A stretch of DNA of 64,000 nt from Alcanivorax sp. (GTDB lineage Bacteria; Pseudomonadota; Gammaproteobacteria; Pseudomonadales; Alcanivoracaceae): positions 1-64,000 of the forward strand of contig JAKUPL010000020.1 of NCBI GenBank assembly GCA_022449455.1, read 5' to 3'. Positions 18,704-27,718 of this stretch are shown one piece after another. The position numbers and the translations under genes were made by a program. The notes under the pieces were generated by a model. That model was given only the letters and a program-made list of their open reading frames with translations. It had not been told where the DNA came from and ran no database searches. Position 1 is the first letter of the stretch, and every line of letters begins with the position of its first letter.

Positions 18704-20089
18704 TCACGAAGACGCTTCGCAAATACGGTCACGGCCGCTCTGCTTGGCCGCGTACAGCGCCTGATCCGCCCGCTTGAGCAGGCTTTCCGCCGTGTCACTG
18801 TCGGTCAGCGCGGCCAACCCCCCACTCAGACTGGCGGTGATGGGCTGGTCGGCGGCCACCGCCATGGTCGTGCCCGCCAGCTGTTCGCGCAGCCGCTGGC
18901 CCAACGCCCGGCCGCCTTCCGCGGTGGTGTCCGGCAGCATCAGGATGAATTCCTCGCCGCCCAGCCGCCCGCACAAATCCACCTCCCGGCCGACGTCCAT
19001 CAACAGCCGGGCAAAGGCACGCAGGACCGCGTCACCGGCGCCGTGCCCCCAGGTGTCGTTGATGCGTTTGAAATAGTCCAGATCCAGCAACAGCACGGTC
19101 AGTGGCAAACCGGATCGCTGCGAGTGGGCCACCTGCCACTCCAGGGTTTCCATCACCGCGCGGCGATTGGAGAGACCGGTCAACTCGTCGGTGCGGGCTT
19201 GGGCACTGAGCTGCTTGCGCATCATCTGTTGATGGATCTCATGCCCTACACTGTCGGCCAGCAACTGCATGAAGATCAGATCGTCCCGGGAAAACGGGCG
19301 GCAAGGATTGAGAGACGAGAAATTCAGGGTGCCATGTACCTCGCCGTCCACCTGGATCGGGCAGCCGATGTACGCTTCCAGGCCGAATTCGCGATAGCAG
19401 GGATGTACACGGATCTCACTTTCCCCGGCATGGTGAAAGCCGATAGGTTCATGCGCTTTCAGAGTATGCACGCAATAGGTACCGGACAGCGCAAAGGAAT
19501 CGCCCGGATTGATCCCGTGGGTGGGGTCGAGACAATGCTCGACGCGGAAGTCCTCGCCACGGATACGGGACTGCACCGCCAGGTCCAGACCGAAATGCCG
19601 GGCACCCAACGTCAGGATTTCATCAATGCGGGCGGCTTCGTCGAGGGCCGTGCTGGCGGTGATGGCGTGCAGCCGCTGCAGCGTATCAACCGTTTTCTCC
19701 GCCGCTTCAGCGGGACGGACCAGGCCGATAAAACCGCGCAACTGGTCGCGTTCATCGCGCATCGCGCCGCCGGATGTATGCGCCAGGAACACGGTACCGT
19801 CAGCACACCGGTAGCGAATCCGATACGCCTGCATGCCGATACGGCTGAAACGGTTGTAGCGCTTCTGGCCCTGCTCCGCGAAATCGTCCGGGGTCGCATA
19901 GAGCATGGACGTCTGCCGCCCGATCCACTCATCCCCCCGATAACCAAACAGTGCTTCGGCGGCCGGGTTCGCGTAACGAATGCGCCGCTCCGCGTCCGCC
20001 ACCACCACCGCCTCGGGCAGGTGGTCGAAAAAGTCGGCCAGCAGGGTCGGCGATACATGGGCCAGGGTGGCCGAGGATTCTTTGAGCAT
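18704..20089 (-). CDS. PAS-GAF-GGDEF diguanylate cyclase
   Basis: About 461 residues with no membrane segments. A PAS domain (HLPEAVVVADAERRIRYANPAAEALFGY) spans ~20-130, a GAF domain (CVHTLKAHEPIGFHHAGESE, YIGCPIQVDGEVHGTLNFSS) ~155-285, and a GGDEF domain ~295-460. GRLGGEEFILMLPD contains the active GGEEF site, so it should make cyclic di-GMP in response to cytosolic signals. The ATG at 20089 is chosen over a TTG at 20095. Expressed apart from its neighbours. Confidence 0.9.
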   Translation of the reverse strand: MLKESSATLAHVSPTLLADFFDHLPEAVVVADAERRIRYANPAAEALFGYRGDEWIGRQTSMLYATPDDFAEQGQKRYNRFSRIGMQAYRIRYRCADGTVFLAHTSGGAMRDERDQLRGFIGLVRPAEAAEKTVDTLQRLHAITASTALDEAARIDEILTLGARHFGLDLAVQSRIRGEDFRVEHCLDPTHGINPGDSFALSGTYCVHTLKAHEPIGFHHAGESEIRVHPCYREFGLEAYIGCPIQVDGEVHGTLNFSSLNPCRPFSRDDLIFMQLLADSVGHEIHQQMMRKQLSAQARTDELTGLSNRRAVMETLEWQVAHSQRSGLPLTVLLLDLDYFKRINDTWGHGAGDAVLRAFARLLMDVGREVDLCGRLGGEEFILMLPDTTAEGGRALGQRLREQLAGTTMAVAADQPITASLSGGLAALTDSDTAESLLKRADQALYAAKQSGRDRICEASS

Positions 20090-20197
20090 ATGCAATTGGC
20101 CGTCTCACGTTCGTCTCGGACCCAATGCTTGAACGTCCGGCGACCGTTGTCAAAAACCTTACCGGCACGCACGGCGATGGCGAGCGCAGGAAAGTCC

Positions 20198-20617
20198 CTA
20201 TTCAAGAACCCCCTGCTCTTCCAACACCCGGGCCAGCAAATCATCCAACCGATCAAACGAAGCGAAGCGCTCATTCACATGGCCCGGATTAATGATGTGA
20301 TAGCGGCGGTCACGGCGGTCGAAGACGAACTCGGCGGTGTTGCCCTCGTGCCCCAGCGCGATCACTTCGGGGCGGAGTACGTCCAGATTCTCCGGCACCA
20401 GATGAGCGGCGGATTTGAAAACCGTGTTCTCGACCCAGAGACCATTGGTAAGCCGCAACAGGGCCACGTATTGGTCTGGCACCGGCTCGCCGAGACGACC
20501 ACGCGCCGCCGCCTGCATCGCCCGCAGAGCCGGTTCACTGGCCGGGGGATCGGTATACACGCCACTGGCCGGCTGGTCCGCCAGCGCCAGCACCGTTTGG
20601 AGAATCGAAAGGTTCAT
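20198..20617 (-). CDS. SMI1/KNR4 (SUKH) family protein, YrhA-like
   Basis: 139 residues. PVPDQYVALLRLTNGLWVENT is the core SUKH signature, and FASFDRLDDLLARVLEEQGV ends the domain. SUKH proteins often serve as immunity partners of polymorphic toxins; no toxin gene lies nearby. The ATG at 20617 is chosen, as the in-frame extension upstream is made of an 18-bp tandem repeat. Possible regulatory or immunity role, unproven. Confidence 0.7.
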   Translation of the reverse strand: MNLSILQTVLALADQPASGVYTDPPASEPALRAMQAAARGRLGEPVPDQYVALLRLTNGLWVENTVFKSAAHLVPENLDVLRPEVIALGHEGNTAEFVFDRRDRRYHIINPGHVNERFASFDRLDDLLARVLEEQGVLE

Positions 20618-20626
20618 TCCCGTCAG

Positions 20627-20662
20627 TCTACCAGCAACGGACAATCTACCAACAACGGACAA
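20627..20662. repeat. Two tandem 18-bp units
   Basis: TCTACCAGCAACGGACAA at 20627-20644 is repeated with one change at 20645-20662. The repeat straddles the stop of the AraC gene and the leader of the SMI1-like gene. It looks like simple slippage duplication. Confidence 0.8.
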
Positions 20663-21461
20663 TCCGCACGTAATTGCGATTACGACTGTAGGACGGTGGC
20701 TGCCCGAACCAACGTTGGTACGTTCGTGACAGGTGCGCGGAGTCGGTGAAACCCGCGGCGTGAGCGATGTCGGTGAGGCTGCGGCGCGAATGCAGCAGTT
20801 CGAACACGCGCTGCAGCTTGCGCCAGGCTTTGTAATCCCGCAACGACATGCCGAACACCTCGCGCATTAACCGCGACACCCAGAAATACGACATCCCCAG
20901 CTGTTCCGCCAATTGCGTGAGCGTCAGTTCCGGCTGCTGTTCCAGCAGGGCGCGGATGCGCGGGCCGCGCGGATCACCCGGCGAAGGGGCGCCAAGATGG
21001 CTGAACGGTTCGCGCAGCACCGCCTGATAGAGCGCCGGCGCGCCCACGGCGGGAAAGTGACCGTGAAAAAGTGCGTCCAGATCGTCATCGAAGCCGCTGA
21101 ACCAGGCCCGCTCCAAGGGGCGAACGCGGCCCGCCGCCAGATGGCTCAGCGCCTCGTAGCAGCCGGCGCTGGGAGTGACATGAAAGCCCACCACCGGCAC
21201 GTCGCGGGCGATCAGGGCCCGGGGCACGAACGGCGGTACCAGCACGGCACCGGCCTGAATCTCATGGCCATCGACGTGCACGCTGAACCGTCCCGTGCCG
21301 ATCGCCAGCAACAATGCCGCGGACGGCGGCCGGGTGGTGCCGGTGCTGATCCAGGGGGCGGTGTAGATAAAACCGCGCCGGCCGATCATGTACACGTTGT
21401 CCTTGATACGGTGCGACAGCCGTCCGAACCCGCCGCTACCCTGCACGTTTCCCAACGCCAT
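20646..21461 (-). CDS. AraC-family transcriptional regulator
   Basis: About 271 residues. An N-terminal cupin-type sensor (FSVHVDGHEIQAGAVLVPPFVPRAL) is followed by a C-terminal double helix-turn-helix (LTLTQLAEQLGMSYFWVSRLMREV, then LTDIAHAAGFTDSAHLSRTYQRWFG). The start ATG at 21461 has GGAG upstream; an in-frame extension to 21590 lacks support. It is divergent from the two esterase genes across ~260 bp and is the obvious candidate regulator for them. Its last codons lie in the tandem repeat. Confidence 0.88.
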   Translation of the reverse strand: MALGNVQGSGGFGRLSHRIKDNVYMIGRRGFIYTAPWISTGTTRPPSAALLLAIGTGRFSVHVDGHEIQAGAVLVPPFVPRALIARDVPVVGFHVTPSAGCYEALSHLAAGRVRPLERAWFSGFDDDLDALFHGHFPAVGAPALYQAVLREPFSHLGAPSPGDPRGPRIRALLEQQPELTLTQLAEQLGMSYFWVSRLMREVFGMSLRDYKAWRKLQRVFELLHSRRSLTDIAHAAGFTDSAHLSRTYQRWFGQPPSYSRNRNYVRIVRCW

Positions 21462-21723
21462 GGCACTTCTCCTTCGCTGGCGACACGAGCCGCCGCCATA
21501 GAGTCCGCACTCCATCATAGCCGATGCCTCGAACACCGCTTCTTGTACGTTTTTGCGGTGCGCCGGCCGGCGTCCGGCAGGGTGAGGCAAAACCGTTCAA
21601 TTCTTCCGCGACCGCTTGGGCCAACCTAACCGTTCCACAGAGGGAAAGCGCCGGCCCCTGCCTCACCGATGCCGCGCGCCGGCTCTCGTTCCCGCGTAAA
21701 ACAAGAAACAGGGACTCATCATT

Positions 21724-23724
21724 ATGAAAACAAATGCCAGTCAACAACGCCGGTGCCGTGGTGGTGCCGCCATCGTCATGGCCTCGCTGGCCCTGGCCGT
21801 GGCCGGCTGCGGCGGCTCCTCCTCGGACCACGATGCCGGCCCGACCTCCCACAGCGGCGTATTCGGCGCCATCCCGGTGGCCGGCCTGGACTATCGCCAG
21901 GGCGATGGGACGGTGCGCACCACCGACGACCAGGGGCGCTTCGCCTACAGCGGTGATGCCGACCTGACCTTCGCCATCGGCGACCTGACCCTGGGCCGTG
22001 CCACCGCCGCCCCCCGGGTCACCGAAACGGGCCTGGGCGGCGACAACGACGCCCCCCTGGATACGCCGGTCCTCCACACTCTGATCCTGCTGCACAGTCT
22101 CGACGCGGACGGCGATCTCAATAACGGCATTCAGCTTACCGACACCATCCGCCAGGGCGTCTCCAACGCCGCCGCCAGCCTGGACCCGGCCCAGGACAGC
22201 GCGGCCTTCAACACTGCCCTGCTGAGCGTCGTCACGGACCTGGAACAGACCGGCGCTTTCTCCGACACCGATCCGCGCCCGCGCGTCCTGAGGTCAGCGG
22301 CGGACGCCCGCGACACCTTCCTGAGAGCCGCCGGCCCCCGCCATGAGGTGGCCACCACCGGTGGTCGGCTGCTCGGCTTCGAGGGCAACGAGCAGACCTG
22401 GCAATACCTGGCGATTCCCTACGCCCGGCCGCCCCTGGGCGAGCTGCGCTGGAAGCCGCCGGTGGCACCGGAGCCCTGGACGGGGGTGCGCCAGGCGGTG
22501 GCCTGGAGCGACCAGGCGGCGCAGAACACCGCCCTGGAACGCTTTGGCGAAGGCGGTATGAGTGAGGACTCCCTGTATCTCAACGTGACCGCGCCCAAGG
22601 ACGCCGAGGGGCTGCCGGTGATGGTCTGGTTCCATGGCGGCGGCTTCACCGCCCTGACCAGCAACACCCACCCGTTCAACAATCCGGAAGCGATGGCCAG
22701 CCGGGGCGTGGTGCAGGTGTCCGTCAATCACCGGCTGGGACCGTTCGGCTACATCGCCCATCCGGATCTGAGCGCGGAAAGCGGCTACAACGGTTCCGGC
22801 AATTACGGGCAGATGGATCTGATCGCCGCCCTGGAGTGGGTCCAGGACAATATTGCCGCCTTCGGCGGCGACCCGGACAAGGTGACGATCTTCGGGGAAT
22901 CCGGCGGCGGCCGGAAAACCCTGTCGCTGATGGCTTCGCCCCGGGCCGCCGGGCTGTTCCACCGGGCCATCAGCCAGAGCGGCACCCTGATCCCGGACAC
23001 CCGTAGCCTGGCCGACGCGGAAGCCATCGGCAGCCAGTTGCAGACCAACCTGGACGCCGCGTCCCTGGAGGACATGCGCGACGCCGACTGGCGTCAGGTA
23101 GTGGCCGCCGCCGCCGCGCTGACCCCCTATACCAATGTGGACAACCACTACCTGCCCTACACCGAACGGGTGGCGTTCGAGTCCGGCAACCAGAACGACG
23201 TGCCCTTTATGTTCAGCGTCAACGCCAACGACACGCCGGACCCCACCAGCACCGCCATTAACGTCTTCCCCTGGATGGCACCGCTGTGCTCCGCCAATCA
23301 CTACGCCACCTACTTCACCCACCAGCCCGCCGGCTGGAAAGCCCGGGGCGTACAGGCTTACCACGCGGCGGAACTGGCCTACACCTTCAACATGCCGGAA
23401 AGCGTGGTCACCCATTACCTGCTGGGGCTGGTGATCGACCCAGCCACCGGTGAATCACTGGTGATCGGTGATCTGAACGGCAACGGCGTGAGCGGCTCCC
23501 AGGGCGACCCGGCGGACATTCTGGCATCGGCGGGCTTCGACGCCACCGACGATCAGGTGATCGACCGGATGCTCACCATCTGGACCAACTTCGCCAAAAC
23601 CGGCTCGCCGGACATCGCTGGCGAGCTGACTTATCCGCTCTACGACGCGGCCACCGAAAGCTATGTGGAAATCAGCGCCGACGCCGAGGTAAAAAACGGC
23701 CTGGGCGCGGTTCTGGACCACTGA
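21724..23724 (+). CDS. Lipoprotein type-B carboxylesterase, copy 1
   Basis: 666 residues. Lipobox LAVAGC near residue 29 indicates a lipid-anchored envelope protein. Residues ~40-200 form an extra domain (GAIPVAGLDYRQGDG, TDDQGRFAYSG, TFAIGDLTLG). The esterase domain starts near LGFEGNEQTW and shows VWFHGGGF, nucleophile S393 in FGESGGG, and a catalytic His in YHAAELAYTFN. Bacterial members hydrolyse esters such as phthalates, carbamates or p-nitrobenzyl esters. It is followed 27 bp later by a paralogue. Confidence 0.88.
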   Translation: MKTNASQQRRCRGGAAIVMASLALAVAGCGGSSSDHDAGPTSHSGVFGAIPVAGLDYRQGDGTVRTTDDQGRFAYSGDADLTFAIGDLTLGRATAAPRVTETGLGGDNDAPLDTPVLHTLILLHSLDADGDLNNGIQLTDTIRQGVSNAAASLDPAQDSAAFNTALLSVVTDLEQTGAFSDTDPRPRVLRSAADARDTFLRAAGPRHEVATTGGRLLGFEGNEQTWQYLAIPYARPPLGELRWKPPVAPEPWTGVRQAVAWSDQAAQNTALERFGEGGMSEDSLYLNVTAPKDAEGLPVMVWFHGGGFTALTSNTHPFNNPEAMASRGVVQVSVNHRLGPFGYIAHPDLSAESGYNGSGNYGQMDLIAALEWVQDNIAAFGGDPDKVTIFGESGGGRKTLSLMASPRAAGLFHRAISQSGTLIPDTRSLADAEAIGSQLQTNLDAASLEDMRDADWRQVVAAAAALTPYTNVDNHYLPYTERVAFESGNQNDVPFMFSVNANDTPDPTSTAINVFPWMAPLCSANHYATYFTHQPAGWKARGVQAYHAAELAYTFNMPESVVTHYLLGLVIDPATGESLVIGDLNGNGVSGSQGDPADILASAGFDATDDQVIDRMLTIWTNFAKTGSPDIAGELTYPLYDAATESYVEISADAEVKNGLGAVLDH

Positions 23725-23751
23725 CGAACAATAAGAATCGAGGAGAACGAC

Positions 23752-25764
23752 ATGCGATCCATCGCACGAATAACGGGCCTGGCCCTGGCGCTCGCGCCGC
23801 TGGCGCTGATCGGCTGCGGCGGCGACAGTGACAGCCCTTCCTCCGGCGGCGCCAGCCGCCAGGGCACCTTCATGGACGGCCCGGTAGCCGGGCTCGGCTA
23901 TCGGGCCGGCGACCGGGACGCCGCCGTCACCGATGCCCTGGGCCGGTTCCGCTACCGGGACGGTGACACGGTGAGCTTTTTTATCGGCGAGCTGGCCCTG
24001 GGCGGCGCCCGGGGCGCCGGGGTACTGACGCCGCTGAGCATCACCGACGGCGCCCAGGCCGCCGACCACAGGGAAGTGCAAAACAAACTGATCCTGCTGC
24101 AAACCCTGGACCAGGACGGCGACCTGAACAACGGCATCCAGATCAGCGAGGCCATCGCCGGAGTGGTCTCCGACCACGCGGCGGACATCGACTTCAGCCG
24201 CGACCCCGCCACTTTCCGGACCGACCTGCAGCCGCTGCTGGACCAGCTCAACCAGCAGGCGCTGTTCAGCGACACCGATCCACGCCCCCGGCGGGTGCGC
24301 GCCGCCGAATCGGCGCTGGCGCATTTCATCCGTGGCACCGGCCCGCGTAAACAGGTGACCACCACCGCTGGCGAACTGCGCGGCTTCGAGGCCGACAACG
24401 GGACCTGGCAGTTTCTCGGCATCCCCTATGCCACGCCGCCCCTGGGCGAGCTGCGCTGGAAACCGCCGGTGCCGCCCCAGCCCTGGGAAGGGGTCCGCGA
24501 GGCCACCGACTGGGCGGACCAGTCCGCCCAGGACCCGGCGCTGGAAAGCGTCAATGAGGGCGGCATGAGCGAGGACTCCCTGTACCTGAACGTGACCGCG
24601 CCGAAAAACGCCGAGGGCCTGCCGGTGATGGTCTGGTTCCACGGCGGCGCCTTCGCCATCCTGTCCGGCAACTCCGAGCAGTACAACAACCCGGACAGCC
24701 TGACCACCCGGGGCGTGGTGCTGGTCACGGTCAATCATCGCCTGGGCCCGTTCGGCTACATCGCCCACCCGACCCTTACCGAGGAGAGCGGCTACAACGG
24801 CTCAGGCAACTATGGCCAGATGGATCTGGTGATGGCCCTGGAATGGGTGCGCGACAACATCGCCGCCTTCGGCGGCAACCCGGACAATGTGACGATCTTC
24901 GGCCAGTCCGGAGGCGGCGGTAAAACCTACTCGCTGATGAACTCACCGCAAGCCGCCGGTCTGTTCCACAAGGCCATCGTCATGAGCGGCTTCGCGCCCT
25001 TGGAGGAAGACAGCGCCCCCAACGATTCCCTGGCGGAATCCGAGGCCATCGGCCAGGCGTTGTTCGAGCGGGTCGGCGTGGAGACGCTGGAACAGGCCCG
25101 TGCCCTGCCCTGGACCGCCTTTACCGACGCCGACCGTGCCGGCGAGATTCCCAGGCAGACCTACCGGCCCAACGTGGACCACTTCTATCAAACCAAAACC
25201 TACCACCAGAACGTGACCGACGGCCTGCCCGGCGACGTGCCGCTGATGGCCGGTGTCACCGCCGGTGACTACCCGCACCTGCGCGCCGCCCTGCCGGTGT
25301 GGCTGGAACAACGCTCGGCGACCTACCAGTCCAACCAGTACATCTATAAGTTCACCCGGGTGCCGCCGGGCTGGGAAGACCTGGGCCTGCACAGCTGCCA
25401 CGGCTGCGAGCTGCCCTACCTGTTCAATCACCCCGCCGGGCTGGTGCAGAACTTCCTGCTCGGGCTGGTGCTGACGCCGCAAGGACAACGGCCGGTGATC
25501 GACGACCTGAACGGCAATGGCATCACCGGTTCCCAGGGCGATCCGGTGGACCTGTATCTGTCCATGGGCTACGACCAGGACGACGAAACGATCAGCGACC
25601 GGATGATGACGATGTGGACCAACTTCGCGAAAACCGGCGACCCCAGCCCCGACGACCTGCATTGGCCCGCCTACACGCTGGCCAACGACAGCTACCTGGA
25701 AATCCGCCAGGACACCGGGCTGTCCGTGGAAACCGGCGTGGAAACGGCGATGGGCCTGGAGTAA
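23752..25764 (+). CDS. Lipoprotein type-B carboxylesterase, copy 2
   Basis: 670 residues, clearly paralogous to the upstream gene along its whole length, including the N-terminal ~200-residue extension (GPVAGLGYRAGD, ALGRFRYRDGD). The lipobox is LALIGC. VWFHGGAF and nucleophile S386 in FGQSGGGG are seen; the common Glu before Ser is Gln here. The His is in CHGCELPYLFN. AGGAG lies upstream of the ATG. Tandem arrangement implies one transcript and divergent substrate ranges. Confidence 0.88.
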   Translation: MRSIARITGLALALAPLALIGCGGDSDSPSSGGASRQGTFMDGPVAGLGYRAGDRDAAVTDALGRFRYRDGDTVSFFIGELALGGARGAGVLTPLSITDGAQAADHREVQNKLILLQTLDQDGDLNNGIQISEAIAGVVSDHAADIDFSRDPATFRTDLQPLLDQLNQQALFSDTDPRPRRVRAAESALAHFIRGTGPRKQVTTTAGELRGFEADNGTWQFLGIPYATPPLGELRWKPPVPPQPWEGVREATDWADQSAQDPALESVNEGGMSEDSLYLNVTAPKNAEGLPVMVWFHGGAFAILSGNSEQYNNPDSLTTRGVVLVTVNHRLGPFGYIAHPTLTEESGYNGSGNYGQMDLVMALEWVRDNIAAFGGNPDNVTIFGQSGGGGKTYSLMNSPQAAGLFHKAIVMSGFAPLEEDSAPNDSLAESEAIGQALFERVGVETLEQARALPWTAFTDADRAGEIPRQTYRPNVDHFYQTKTYHQNVTDGLPGDVPLMAGVTAGDYPHLRAALPVWLEQRSATYQSNQYIYKFTRVPPGWEDLGLHSCHGCELPYLFNHPAGLVQNFLLGLVLTPQGQRPVIDDLNGNGITGSQGDPVDLYLSMGYDQDDETISDRMMTMWTNFAKTGDPSPDDLHWPAYTLANDSYLEIRQDTGLSVETGVETAMGLE

Positions 25765-25784
25765 ACCACGCCCACCCGGCCACC

Positions 25785-26096
25785 CTACAACCCGGCCAGG
25801 CGCTCCAGGGTGTCCGGGTAGCGCTCGATCAAACGGATCAGGGTGGCGGCCTGGGCGTTGGGCCGGGCGCGGCCCTGCTCCCAGTTTTCCAGGGTGCGGG
25901 GGTTGGTGCGCAGGTACATGGCGAACACCGCCCGGGACAGATTGAGGCGCTCGCGCAGTGCCAGCAGGTCATCGGCGTCGATGGACGCCACCGGCGCCAG
26001 CCGCGCCTCCTGACCACGCAGCGTCAGCTTGCCCTGACGCTGCGCCTCCAGTTCCTGGAAACCTTCCTTCAATTCCGCGAACAGATCCCGCTTCAT
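25785..26096 (-). CDS. HigA/XRE-type antitoxin
   Basis: 103 residues with a Cro/C1 helix-turn-helix in the C-terminal half (LLALRERLNLSRAVFAMYLRTNPRTLENWEQGRA). It starts one base after the toxin stop. The toxin-first gene order and this C-terminal DNA-binding layout match HigBA. It should neutralise the toxin and repress the operon. Confidence 0.85.
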   Translation of the reverse strand: MKRDLFAELKEGFQELEAQRQGKLTLRGQEARLAPVASIDADDLLALRERLNLSRAVFAMYLRTNPRTLENWEQGRARPNAQAATLIRLIERYPDTLERLAGL

Positions 26097-26097
26097 G

Positions 26098-26454
26098 TCA
26101 TGGTCCTCCCATCGGGTTACGCCGGGCCATCAGCTCCGTTTTCAGCAGAGACCTTAGCGCCCGGCGCTCCGCCGGCGTCAAATCCTCGGCCTCCTCCTTG
26201 CCGTAGAGCGTGAACAACCAGAACTGACCGCCCGTGGGCCACCAGTAATAGATCACCCGCAAGCCACCGCGCGTGCCTTTGCCGCGCCGTTCATCGACGA
26301 ACCGCAACTTGCGCAATCCGCCAGTGCCCGGAATTCGGGGGCCGGCCTCGGGATGCAGCATCAGAATCCGCTGCAGCAGCCAATAGGTGTCCTCGTCCAG
26401 ATACGCCGCCCGGTGGCGCCGGAATGGCGTCAACTCCACGAATACCGCTCGCAT
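26098..26454 (-). CDS. HigB/RelE-superfamily toxin
   Basis: 118 residues. FVELTPFRRHRAAYLDEDTYWLLQRIL, GLRKLRFVDERRGKGTRGGLRVIYYW and FWLFTLYGKEEAEDLTPAERRAL are hallmarks of RelE/HigB-type mRNA interferases. The ATG at 26454 (MRAVF) has GGGAG ten bases upstream. It is likely ribosome-dependent or free mRNA cleavage, blocked by the adjacent antitoxin. It appears full length. Confidence 0.85.
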   Translation of the reverse strand: MRAVFVELTPFRRHRAAYLDEDTYWLLQRILMLHPEAGPRIPGTGGLRKLRFVDERRGKGTRGGLRVIYYWWPTGGQFWLFTLYGKEEAEDLTPAERRALRSLLKTELMARRNPMGGP

Positions 26455-26465
26455 ACTATACGCTC

Positions 26466-26527
26466 CCTGCGTACAAATAAATCCCCACCCGCGAGGATGG
26501 ACCATCCAGGTGCTTAATGTACGCAGG
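26466..26527. promoter_or_regulatory. Inverted repeat upstream of HigBA-like operon
   Basis: CCTGCGTAC (26466-26474) and GTACGCAGG (26519-26527) are perfect 9-bp inverted arms separated by 44 bp. They lie immediately upstream of the toxin start, the left arm overlapping its ribosome-binding site. This is suited to antitoxin autorepression or a long-stem leader structure. Confidence 0.45.
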
Positions 26528-26627
26528 CGGCAACAGCGGCGGAGTCGGGCGATGGCCCGTGGTGTTGTAGGAAATCAAAGGCCAGGAATGTCAGCCGATC
26601 GCCCTGATTGACGTCGGCCGGTTGCGA

Positions 26628-27641
26628 TCAGCGCGGCCCGCCGGCGGCCAGCACCGCTTCCGCCAGAGCGGCCACGGAGAGCGGCGCGCTGCCCTCCGCC
26701 TTGTTGCTGAGGGTGACGAAGGCCGGCCAGCCGGCGCCGGTGGTGCCGGCGATCACCCGCGCCAGAGCGGCGCGGGTGTCCGGGTCCGGATCCACCAGTT
26801 TGTCGTAGGGCGCGTACTGGTCGCGGGCGGTTTCGTAGCCGTAGGCGCCGTGCTTGAGATTGAGGTTCCAGCGGCACACCAGCGGGCCCGGCCAGAGCGC
26901 GCGCAGGATCGGCAGTTGCTCGGCGATGGGCGGCATCTTGCCGTGCAGGCCCAGGCAATAGGTGGCGCCGGTGTCCTTGAGCGCGGCCACGAAGTCCGGC
27001 GTCAGCCAGTGCGGATCACGCACCTCCACCGCCACCAGGGCCGCCGGCGCGCGCACCCGCAGGGCGCGCAGCAGCTCGTGCAGCCGCGCGATCACCGGCG
27101 CCATGTCGTTCAGCCACACCGCCGGCAGCGGGCTGATCTGCAGCACCAGCGCGCCCAGCTTGTCGCCCAGCCCCTCGCCGGCCGGCGCCGCCAGATCCCG
27201 CCAGGCCAGTTCGATGTCCAGGAAGTCCGGGTTGGGTTGCAGCCCCTGGCCGCCACGGCCGCGGCGCAGGGCATCGGTGACCTGCCCCGGCGCTTTCACC
27301 AGGAAACGGAACTCCGCCGGCACCTGGGCGGCGTAGCCCGCGTACTGCTCCACGGTCAGCGGCCGGTAGAAGCCCCGGTCCAGCCCCACGGCACGAAACA
27401 GCGGGTGGCGGGCGTAGGCCGGCAGGCCGTGGCGGGACAGCTGTTCTTCCGTGTAGGTGCGGTCCCACACCCGACCGGCCCAGCCCGGGTAATGCCAGGA
27501 CGAGGTGCCCAGCCACAGCCGAGGCGGCAGATCGGTGGCCAGGGTGGCGAGGGCCGCCTCCGTGGCGGCGGCGCCCACCACCGGTGGCAGGGTGCCGTCA
27601 TCGTCGAACAGGGAAGCGGTAAAAAGCGGCGGTTGATCCAT
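26628..27641 (-). CDS. DUF72 family protein (YecE-like)
   Basis: About 337 residues with a TIM-barrel-like DUF72 domain: LGTSSWHYPGWAGRVW at the start, then FLVKAPGQVTDAL, VEVRDPHWLTPDF and VTLSNKAEGSAPLSV near the end. The family is widespread with no agreed function; a fold resembling uracil/nuclease-like TIM barrels is known. ATG at 27641. It stands alone downstream of the aldehyde oxidoreductase operon. Confidence 0.85.
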   Translation of the reverse strand: MDQPPLFTASLFDDDGTLPPVVGAAATEAALATLATDLPPRLWLGTSSWHYPGWAGRVWDRTYTEEQLSRHGLPAYARHPLFRAVGLDRGFYRPLTVEQYAGYAAQVPAEFRFLVKAPGQVTDALRRGRGGQGLQPNPDFLDIELAWRDLAAPAGEGLGDKLGALVLQISPLPAVWLNDMAPVIARLHELLRALRVRAPAALVAVEVRDPHWLTPDFVAALKDTGATYCLGLHGKMPPIAEQLPILRALWPGPLVCRWNLNLKHGAYGYETARDQYAPYDKLVDPDPDTRAALARVIAGTTGAGWPAFVTLSNKAEGSAPLSVAALAEAVLAAGGPR

Positions 27642-27718
27642 CGAAGACCGGAGGGCGATCAGGGAGCCATCAAGGGTACGAAAGCCGGCGCGCGAATCAA
27701 GCCACGCCGGCCCGCGCC

